64,000 bases of DNA from Silene latifolia (lineage: Eukaryota > Streptophyta > Magnoliopsida > Caryophyllales > Caryophyllaceae): the NCBI RefSeq assembly GCF_048544455.1, contig NC_133534.1, positions 33,666,217 through 33,730,216 on the forward strand, given 5' to 3'. The position numbers and the translations under genes are program-made. The notes under the pieces were generated by a model. That model ran no database searches, was not told where the DNA came from, and saw only the letters and a program-made list of their open reading frames with translations. Shown in pieces: positions 55,441 through 64,000 of the stretch. Within the stretch, counting starts at the first letter, position 1. The number at the start of each line of letters is the position of its first letter.

Positions 55441-57660
55441 TAATCTATGGGGTGTTAACAGAAATGAAGAATTCTTACAAGAACTCAAATGACACTTCTT
55501 CAGAATGCAATGAACTATATAAATTTGATAAAAATAGCAAAAGACCTCGACAATTCATGAAATTTAGTGACAAATTAGTTCAATAACTGAACTAATTCTG
55601 TGCCAATTTTCAGGACTATCCAAGCAGTCTAAGTATTTTAAATAAATTAAAAACCAGATCAAAACTGATGGAATTTCAGACAGTTTTCTCAGCAGAGTTG
55701 TGTGTCTGTTTTTGTTTGATTTTTGTAAATAAAAATGGGATATAATTAACAAACTAATTTCCAAGCAAGCACAGGAAATCAATTTGATAATTTGGGGGTT
55801 TAAATTAAACCAACTCAAGCAAACACAGAGTTAAATCTAATTTAAACAAACAACAAGACTCAAAACAGTCTAAGCAAGCACAAGACTGTTTGGGACTTGC
55901 CACCAGGTCCTTAATCAATACCTAAGCAAGCACAATGTATTACTAAGCCTGACATACAACTAAGCAATTTGCCTAAGTTGATAACATTTCAATTTTGAGA
56001 GAAAACTCAATTTTTTCATTCAACATAATCTAAGTGTTACAATTTCTAGTTGCTTGGTTTATATAGACCAAGGCTTCTAATCTGGGTCGTTCAAAGTAAA
56101 ATCTAAGGCCACAAATCGCTCACAAAAGAGTACAAGAAAACAACTAGTTATCTTACACAAATTGAACACAAAAAACTAGAAAATAATAAAGCATAAAGTA
56201 ATAAAGTAATAAAGTAATAAAGCTGAAATGAAATTTGTTTGCTTGCACAATGGTCCTTGGCATCTCAAGGGCTCTAAAAAGAGCTTATAAATGAGGGCTT
56301 GTCGTGGCTTGGGGCAGGTGCTGTTCTAAAGCAAAGGCAGAGAAGCAACTGGCCAAGGAAGACCACAAGATGTCATTTTCAGACATCAGAGATTGTCGTT
56401 TACTTTCCTCAGGCCAAAACCTCCTTAATTTGTGAACCGGGTCTTGTCACCTCCCATCACATTGCATAAGGACCATATTAGGTTCATCATCCATCTTAGG
56501 ACGTACTAATATAGGCAGGTGAAAGGACAAAAATGCCTTTGACAAAGAATTGCATCAAACATAAACTTCAGTTGCATTTCAGGAATCATGCCTTTCTTGC
56601 AGATGCCACCATTTGCTACTCAAGATGAACTAGGGTACGTCCCTTATACCAAATGAAATCTACATGAGTTAGATTCCTCCTCTAATTGGAATCACAAAAC
56701 GAAATGTCCTGGAACTTGAGATATAAGACCTTAAGTAAGTCCAGGTCAGAAACTGATATTCAGCAATTTCCTTGTGCAACATTAGTAATCTTGGAAAAAT
56801 CATATCTCCTAACTCAAGTTGAAATAAATCATGTGAGATAGCTTTAATGAAATTTAATGATGTTAGCTTCCATCTCCAAAAATAATTAGCCTTTGAAATG
56901 GCCTAGAAATTGAGATATGAATTTATGAGTAAGAACATATCAGATTCTGACATTCAGCATTCTTCATGTGCAGCAGCTGGTACTTTAAAAATCCATATCG
57001 CTTAGATCATGAAGGATAAAAATACCCAACATACATCAAATGAAAGCTAATGATGTTAGCTTTCATTTCAAAAAAGAATTACCCAATAATATCTAGCAGT
57101 TTGTGAGTTATTCAAGTTTGAACACAGATAGGTCAGTTCAGAAACAGCATTGCATTAAATCGTGATAGTCTTTGAAGGTTTATTGTGAAAAATACACACC
57201 TTTAATATTGTTTATTCTAATTCCATTGGAAAGTAGACTCTTTCAAGATTTCATACATGTAAGGAACAAAAATTGTCACCGTTTAAATCTTGAGATATGG
57301 TCATCAGAATTCAGACCAGACATTCTGAAGTTGTTGATGCATTTCAGATTGTTTGTCTCATTTGGAAATTGCTTTTCTCACAAAATAAAATAACTCTTGG
57401 TCCTATTTCAAAGCTCATTGTTAGATGGCTCATTAACTTCCAAATAAAATAATAATCAAAGGGTTTTCTTGAGTAGAACTTTAGATATGAAGCTTCAAAG
57501 TCAGGCATGTTGCATTGAAGTTTCAGAACAATGCTTAACCCATTTTCTTCCTCTGAATAACATTCAGCATTGACATTTCCTTACAACAGTTCCATGGACT
57601 ATTTCATTGGTATGGAAAACGATGGACCATTGCCCCTAGCTTCTGCTGCAACCTCCCCAG
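55441..57660. other. non-coding tract with roughly 180-bp periodicity
   Basis: No gene. Between about 56,640 and 57,560, phrases such as tgatgttagctttcatttc, ttgagatat, gacattcagcatt and cagaaa recur in the same order at about 160-200-bp steps with heavy divergence. This theme (slow recurrence of gaaagctaa / tttcattt blocks) is seen in plant repeat DNA. Orientation and origin are unclear. Confidence 0.55.
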
Positions 57661-57667
57661 GTTCAAA

Positions 57668-57928
57668 CTAATTTGACCACAAGTTCTGAATGTAAGAAAA
57701 AAAATTTTCCTTACACCTTGCTTGATCAAAAGAGCAGTTATATTTATGGACTGATATTACATATCTTCCTCCTGGATCAAATACTAAGATAGCTTGCCTT
57801 GGACTTATAGGAGCAGCACTCAGAAGTTTAGCAACATGAAGGGAGAATTGGACATACAAGCCTGAAGCATGTGCACTCTCATTGCCTCTATTTATGCTCA
57901 TTCCTGTTTTCTTTTCAACTGAGTCCAT
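57668..57928 (-). CDS. short unrecognised ORF (86 aa)
   Basis: The frame MDSVEKKTGMSINRGNESAH continues through a hydrophobic LYVQFSLHVAKLLSAAPISP segment. No family recognised. It lies 130 bp downstream of the next ORF on the same strand and could be an exon of the same unit. It has moderate complexity and no obvious repeat bias, so a decayed host gene or transposon piece is possible. Confidence 0.25.
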   Translation of the reverse strand: MDSVEKKTGMSINRGNESAHASGLYVQFSLHVAKLLSAAPISPRQAILVFDPGGRYVISVHKYNCSFDQARCKENFFSYIQNLWSN

Positions 57929-58060
57929 GCACCCTTCACCAAAAGGCTAAGGTGGCTCTACTCCAAGCTTAACAACAATTATACCACATTGAATGACCAG
58001 CATTATGTATCTTCTTAATCTTAAACTCAAATAAGGAACACCATCACTATTAGAACTTAA

Positions 58061-58807
58061 TCATGCATCCAAGGGACTGTTGCTGTTTTGATGCATTAAT
58101 CTCATCATGAACATCTTCAAACTGCCTAAATCTCCTTCAAGACCAGGTGGATAACTTGCACATGATATCCCAAATAATCCTAACAAGTTCTCAGAAATGT
58201 TTGGGACATTACTCATCTTAAAACATAGGAATTTCATAAATGAACAGCAGCATCTAACTTGATCCATGACACCATTTTTCCCTTCCAATATATGTGAATT
58301 TGCACTTAAATGGACAAGGCTAACTTGTAACCTCACCACCATGTAAAAATGGAAGTGTGGAGTTGCAAGAGCACAAATTATACCTCTCAAGAAGCAGGTT
58401 CTGAACCCCGGACAGCAGCTAATGCAATAAGTTTGTTTTTCTGTTTTTGAGCATGAAACAAGGCAAGAACATCCCTTTTGTTCATTCTTGCTGGAACTCC
58501 AACATCTTTTATCATCAAGTAAGGTCAAAAACTGATCCATCTTAAGGCTTAAAGGTTGCTGTAACCTTTTGCTTATGTAAAGATCCAAATGACTCATGTA
58601 AGTTCTCAAAAACAAACTTTGGACGGCAGCAACATTTTCCTGTTTTGCACCATGAACTCCAACCAGATTGATGTCAGCTTTTTCTTCTTCTATTGAAGGC
58701 AAAGGAACATGACTTACATCTTCCCCTCCATAAGGAAGAACCTCCATGGAATTAGGCTCAATTGAGCTCAAGTACTCCTCTGTATAAGCACCATTCACAT
58801 GGCTCAC
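58061..58807 (-). CDS. unrecognised Cys-rich ORF (248 aa)
   Basis: An open frame of 248 codons with good amino-acid complexity. An acidic N-terminal part (EEKADINLVGVHGAKQENVA) is followed by a Leu-rich segment (LDLYISKRLQQPLSLKMDQF) and a Cys-rich centre: CWSSSKNEQKGCSCLVSCSK, CISCC and a further Cys group near CCCSFM. The spacing C-x-C-x3-C then C-x2-CC suggests a metal-binding patch but matches no family I know. The start at 58,805-58,807 is the first ATG. No neighbour explains it; just upstream is a long G run. It could be an exon of a host gene, a transposon piece, or chance. Confidence 0.35.
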   Translation of the reverse strand: MSHVNGAYTEEYLSSIEPNSMEVLPYGGEDVSHVPLPSIEEEKADINLVGVHGAKQENVAAVQSLFLRTYMSHLDLYISKRLQQPLSLKMDQFLTLLDDKRCWSSSKNEQKGCSCLVSCSKTEKQTYCISCCPGFRTCFLRGIICALATPHFHFYMVVRLQVSLVHLSANSHILEGKNGVMDQVRCCCSFMKFLCFKMSNVPNISENLLGLFGISCASYPPGLEGDLGSLKMFMMRLMHQNSNSPLDA

Positions 58808-58819
58808 ATCATTAAATAT

Positions 58820-60202
58820 GATGAGTCTATTGATCGAATACGAAAGAGGGTGTGGGGGGGTGGGGGGGGGGGGGGGGATTAAGTATTAAAAACGATGCCC
58901 ACTTTTTTTTCGATCTATATGATGTAAAATAATTATTTGATTTTATTGATTAAAATCAAATAATTAATTTACTAATAATAAACGCAAAATCGAAATAACA
59001 AAAATAAAGATAGAGAAAAACAGAGACACACATGATTTTTGAAGTGGTTTAGTTTCACAAGTCGAAACCTACATCCACTATTCTCGATTAATAATTTTTA
59101 GTACCTTTGTACGGATTACAAAAATTATCAATCCACTCGTATAATCAACACTATGATTATAACTCAGATTGAGTATCGCTAAATACTCTAAATTGCTCTT
59201 ACGTTAATAAGAAAAGCATAACGATAAATACTAATCTCACGTTATGCGAGTGAGTATAATATCTTTGTGTACTTAGTACCCTATAACGATTTCCTTTGAG
59301 TGATTGACAAATATGATGCGCAACTTTTGTATATATATAAGCAATTTGTAAAATAAGAATTAAAGCTCAAAGAATTTTTGCTTAAATATTTTTCTCTTGA
59401 AAGTTGTAGATGTGTGTCACCTTTAAAATGTTGAATGAAGAGAGGTATTTATAGTTTTTAGATTAGGGTTTAGAATATTCTGAAAAGTGTGAAACCCTAA
59501 ATAACTTGACGAACAAGTAGGAGGCTAGGGTTTGGTGGTTCGGCCTCTAGGGTTTCGGCCGGCCCATCATTGGGCTCTCATGAGTCCAATTTGGCCTCCA
59601 CTTGTTCATAACAAATCGAGATAGAGTTTAGTTGAAACCCTAGGTTGCATGACGACATAAATATCGTGTTACAAACCAATAGTACATCCAACTTAAATTC
59701 TAATTAAATAATTCCAATTATATAAATACTCTCTTATTCTTATAAAACATTAAAAATATATTTTCCAAAAATTAACGCATCATTTTTGTCTAGTAGTAAA
59801 GTTATGGCTATGAGGTCATAACTTTACTAACCTTTAAATCAAACAAAGCAAAACCATTACCGGATGACGACCTATACTATCTAATCTTCAGAAGATCTTC
59901 AGTAAATGAATCGTCTCTTCACAAGTCTCTCATCTTGAGTCTTGTGATTGTTATTTGATCTTGATCTTGAATATTACCATCAAATGTCTTTGAAGTTGTA
60001 CCTCCTTGGTCCAAACTTCAAGCTTGCATCTTTTTGAAGTTATACCTCCTTGGGCCAAACTTCAAGCTTGCGTCATTATAATTGTTCCTTTCTATATTAA
60101 TACTTGAGCACACAATTACACGCATATGTTTATAATATTAAGTCCACATACAAATCATTACTGTCATTATCAAAACAACTAATTAGGACTAAAGGTCCAA
60201 CA
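58820..60202 (-). repeat. 3' LTR region of a SIRE-like Ty1/copia element
   Basis: On - it begins TGTTGGACCTTTAGTCC at 60,202, directly after a GGGGAATT purine tract and a catttttgatgatgacaag-type phrase (60,205-60,230 on +), a layout known in SIRE/Maximus copia elements. The outer limit is uncertain and taken near 58,820. It contains a palindromic stretch aattatttgatttta...taaaatcaaataatt (58,927-58,962). Only one LTR is seen in the window. Confidence 0.6.
58848..58877. repeat. poly-G / G-rich run
   Basis: A stretch of guanines broken only by two T residues and a short lead, in otherwise AT-rich DNA. It could form a G-quadruplex on +. It may be length-uncertain. Confidence 0.9.
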
Positions 60203-62280
60203 AATTCCCCATTTTTGATGATGACAAGTCTCCTATGATTTGTGTCTAAGTCTAGTTCCCCCTCAACATAATACTTCCCAAATTATAGAATAGTTGAGCG
60301 CAGAAACTAATAATCTTTTCAAAGTTATAACTATAGAACGCCTTGAGAGAATTAACTTGAGACGGTCGCAAATCATAAAAACAATTCCCCCTCTTGGCAT
60401 CATTGAAAAGATGAGAACAAACATAAAACAACTAGAATAATATATAATGAGACAAGAATTAATCATGAAAAACATATTATATTAAACGCAATCTAGTTCT
60501 TCATTAGCATAATAATATTATAAACCTGTAATCACACAAGTAATAAAATGCGGAATTGAAAAAGCTAATATCCATAAGAATGGACTTTTATTGTGTGCAA
60601 AGGAATTAAAAAGATAAGGCTAGGTTGGAAATTTGGATGGGTAGGGCGAGGTGGTCACGGGATGTATGGGCTCGGTGGACGTGACCTTGGACTGGTCTGA
60701 TACTCCAAATCCTTGAGCCGTGCGTGACAATGGTCTAGGAGCGCAACTTGAGCAGCTAATCGAGCGTCGAAATTAACAATTATCAAAGTCATAGCTTTAA
60801 CTGCTTCGTATATTGTATGCATCTCAGACCTAATATCATTTCCAGATTGTAAAAGCTCATCACCAAACTTAACCAAACTATCCATACCTTCCCTCATATG
60901 AGTAGATTCGGAGTGTGTTCGCACGGCTGCCTTAAGAGCGTGGTCGACTTGCGTGTCCAACCGTGACAACATGGTGTATAATCGCGCCGGGCTAACACTA
61001 CTCGGTCCACTAGAATCAACTCTCTTTCCTTTGTAATGAAATCAAACAACTCACATAATTTCTTGTCTTGCTCATTAATCCTTCCAAGAATAGAAGTAAA
61101 ATTTGATTCCATCTTAGAATCCAACATCTCTAAATTCACATTGCTTTTTCCTCCTTTTTCTCCTTTTGTTTCAATACACAATTCCGGGCCATTAATAACA
61201 AGCTTCATATAAGATAAATAAAGATCATTCATCTCATCATTTGCAATAACTCCATAGCTATGCTTCCCAATAACTCCTTTCTTTTCTAGCATACGAGAAA
61301 TCCAATTTCCATAAGGCAAACTCAAAGTAGAAGCTAGATCGTCCATCTTAGCCGTTACACTAGCTTGTATAATTTTATGAAACACAAGCATAGGTAGACT
61401 AACCTTTTCTCCTTCAAGCCAAGCCTTCATAATAATTATCTCATGAACACCAAATTTATCTCGACCTTCTTTACGTGGAACAATAGTAGTCCAAATAAAG
61501 GTAAAAAAGAATTTCAAAGAAGGCGACAATTTATTTGTTAAAATAGTTTCAGACGAAGTCGCATCTCGTTTGAAATACCGTTTCACTACTAATCTCTCAT
61601 CAGCCGACATACTTCCCCATTCTAAGCTTGGATTAATTTCGATTCCCTCTCTAGGAACTCGAGCCAAGTCGCAAAAATCACCAATTGAGACACGTATAGA
61701 CGCCTCATTAACCACAACAAGTAAATTTCCTTCCTTCAATTGAACAGTAGCATAAAATTGATATACCTCAATAGGAAAGACTGGACCACTTACATCAACA
61801 ATATTCTCCCAACCTTGATCTTTGAGAAAATTCCTAAAGAACCCAAGTGCTTTATATTGCTTTAACTAATCAACCGAATATACTCGTCCTGCGTGAATGC
61901 GGTATTGAGCAACTTGATTGATATTCCTTCGTTCTACTTGAGTTAATCGAAGATTATTCAGTCCATTGTTAGTGTAATCGTCCATATGATATGCGTAAAG
62001 AACACGTGAAGAGCCATCTTGAAGTATATAGCTCTCAGTTTTCAAGCTTACCTCAGTTTCCGAAACCAATTTTCCTTTACCTTTAACCAACCTTCTCTTC
62101 TTGCTAACAATAGGTAAACTGGCGGTGTCGATGCGGTCGGCGGCGGACCGAGGTGACCGTGAACCGGTCTCGGGTGGCGTGACGGAGCGGGTGGTTCTCA
62201 GGGGTGATCGGGTTACCTTCTTTCCAACAACAACGATTTTCTTGGATTGAAAGCGGGTTGTAGGATGATTTGCCATTATT
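60203..62280 (-). mobile_element. SIRE-like Ty1/copia 3' part with env-like coding, fossil
   Basis: Open frames at 62,276-61,866, 61,739-60,894 and 60,972-60,655 follow one another on -. The first has a basic, Ser/Arg/Pro-rich start (MANHPTTRFQSKK). The second carries a domain with a QFYATV lead-in and FCDLARVPREGIEINPSLEW, similar to the domain called putative plant transposon protein and found in env-like ORFs of SIRE elements. The last is coiled-coil-like (MLSRLDTQVDHALKAAVR) with a Pro-rich end. The order env-like ORF, purine tract, LTR fits the 3' end of a SIRE/Maximus element. No gag or pol was seen, so it is a partial copy with about two interruptions in the env-like region; of intermediate age. 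Confidence 0.6.
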
Positions 62281-62718
62281 AATTTTGAAGGTTTTGAAGA
62301 AGTATTAGGGAAGGAGATGATTAAATTTATGAGAATTATGGAGGGGTTAAGAGGGTTTAAATAGTATTAAGGAGTTTGTGTTTTGGTAACCATAGAATTC
62401 TAAGGAAAGAAAATAATACCAATTTCTATATTTGTTTTTTCGGTGCCTCTTTTTTTTTTTTTTTGCAACTTTTCCTTTTTTTTTCCGTGCTTTCCTTTTT
62501 TTACGGCACAAATTTTTATTTTTATTTTTGGTATTATCTCCTTTTTCTTATATGATATGAATAAGAAAAGAATCCTATTTGTTGTGAGATAAGGAAATAA
62601 TATTTTGTGTTAGTGTTTAGGTAGGATTGTGAAGAGGTGGTTACAATAATATGGCAAGGATAGAGATTTGTGTAGGAATATAATAAGATAGAAATATCTT
62701 TATTATATTTAGGCATTT
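62281..62718. other. T-rich spacer
   Basis: No gene recognised. Poly-T tracts lie at about 62,446-62,465 and 62,475-62,485. It lies between the env-like ORF start and the LTR at 62,719. Confidence 0.4.
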
Positions 62719-63090
62719 TTGTAATACCCCGTATTTTGATAATTAATTAATGATAATAATTCATGTAATTTAATAATTAAATTAAAGGCATTTCTAATAA
62801 TAAAGAAATACGTTAATTAATTAATTAATAATCCGAGTCGTGAATTGGGCTTAGCTAATAATCGAGTGTTGGGTCGTGTGCTATTATTATATGGGCCGAA
62901 ATTTATTAAATTGGTACGAGTGTAATCGGGATTTGTATCGGGAAATTTATAATAATATAATAAGGAAATAATAATATATAAAGGTAATTATAATTATAAT
63001 AATAATAATAATAATAATAAAGTTATGGCAATAAAAATTAGTAAATATTATATGAGAAAATCCTAGTTATGGTAAGGTTAATAATATATG

Positions 63091-63174
<84 letters not shown>

Positions 63175-64000
63175 TAATTGTAATGACAATTCCTATACTA
63201 ATTAGAATAAGGTAAGTTACATAGTTTCCTAATTGGCCTCGTATTCTCTAAATCTTACACTATAAATACCACCTTAAATCTAAGAAATAATTCACAAATT
63301 AAAAGAAGGAGCTTTAGGAGACGGAAGAAGAAGGAATTAAATAAATCAATTAATCAACTCGAGGTAATTATTCATCTTAAATCGGTTTATATTCTTTTCA
63401 TGCAAGCATATTTAGATCGAATAGTATGACTTCTATAGACCACCATAGGACTCGGAAATTGGACCTATAGCGACATTGGACTGCAAAGTTTCTGACCTGA
63501 CCATTTTTTTACCATCGTTGACCGTGATAGGGTGGTGTTTAGGGCGGCTACAGGTGGCTGGTCAGGGGATTATGCGGGTTTGGCCGTGACCTGGGTATAG
63601 AGGGGTTATGACGGGGGAAGGTAGTCGACCAACTTGGTGGTGTCTTGGTGGCCGGAAATGGTGGGTTGTGGCGGTGGTGGCGAAAACAGGGGATTAACCC
63701 GTGTTAGGACAGGCGGTTTTTGAGGATGTTTTTAGTGGTTGTAGGAGGTCTGGGTTGGGGTGGTTTTTGGTGGCTTTTGTCGAGAGTGGTCTGCTGAGTT
63801 GGGTGGTGGTTGTAGGCGGCAACATAGGCGGTGTTAGGTGGTGTTTTGGGACGGGTTTTGTGGGTGTGTCAGAAGGGTGTTGTTGGTGTCGGGTGGTTTA
63901 GGGCGTGGGTTTATAGGTTGCTGGTGGTGGTGGAGCTGGTAGTTAGGGATGAGTTGGGTGCGTGGGACTGTAGGCTGGGGGTGTCGGGGCTAAGTGGTGG
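62719..64000 (+). mobile_element. start of a Ty3/gypsy-like LTR, runs off the window
   Basis: TGTAATACCCCGTATTTTGA opens an LTR of the same TGTAATAC class as the solo LTR at 49,626. It contains long (TAA)n runs (62,997-63,020 and 63,083-63,172), a TATA-like ctataaata (63,260), and then a G/GT-rich part (63,520-64,000) with many ggtggt words. The far end and any internal region are outside the window, so a whole element, solo LTR or fragment cannot be told apart. Confidence 0.5.
63083..63172. repeat. (TAA)n microsatellite
   Basis: About 30 uninterrupted TAA/ATA units, with a shorter run at 62,997-63,020. Confidence 0.95.

Overview
The window is plant nuclear DNA, intron-rich and AT-rich. It holds plant-type MULE (FAR1/Ulp1), Helitron, Stowaway and Tourist elements, TRIM and long-LTR retrotransposons, a plastid psbA insertion, and F-box genes of the plant FBA class. 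The style of the repeats, including a TACTCGATCGAGTA array in an LTR, suggests a core eudicot, perhaps Caryophyllales, but that placement is an inference.

1-2,540 has no recognisable gene and carries a variable AT-rich minisatellite (about 1,440-2,430). About 2,539-31,713 reads as one very large Mutator-like DNA transposon. Its ends are short divergent inverted repeats sharing GAGGCACC and GAGGCGGCTGG, each next to GA and TA simple repeats. It carries two convergent multi-exon genes: a Ulp1/C48 cysteine-protease-like gene on + (19,137-23,990) and a FAR1-type MULE transposase on - (26,252 to about 29,170, with leader exons to about 30,930). Both are damaged but keep recognisable catalytic or zinc-binding motifs. 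A roughly 21-bp degenerate motif (core TTTTGTGAATC) fills the non-coding parts and mostly follows the sense strand of each gene, so its orientation flips near 24.9 kb. The element also holds a duplicated agenet-like fragment, a hairpin with arms of about 290 bp (3,929-4,540) and a tandem block with 60-74-bp palindromes (18,298-18,740). A 12.4-kb Ty3/gypsy Ogre/Tat-like element (4,803-17,235) with 2.77-kb LTRs, ACTTG target duplication and only gag-like coding is inserted in it.

31,714-54,600 is a tandem array of F-box/FBA genes, all on -: intact copies at 33,664-34,920, 40,694-42,025 and 53,250-54,533, and a copy at 38,211-39,245 that has lost its F-box. Three intact copies share a TATA-plus-leader promoter; in the broken copy the TATA site has become a (TA)n microsatellite. 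One intact copy has a long Asp run encoded by a GAT repeat. The spacers hold Stowaway, Tourist and Mutator-type MITEs, three Helitron-like elements, a Copia scrap, and a LINE broken by a solo LTR (49,626-50,999) and a TRIM (51,161-52,102), both with exact 5-bp target duplications.

54,757-64,000 contains a nuclear copy of the 3' part of plastid psbA, a periodic non-coding tract, an unrecognised Cys-rich ORF, the 3' part of a SIRE-like Ty1/copia element with env-like coding on -, and the start of another LTR beginning TGTAATACCCCG at 62,719. The window is therefore a small F-box family beside a deep nest of transposons, in which the Ulp1/FAR1 MULE is the most unusual unit.
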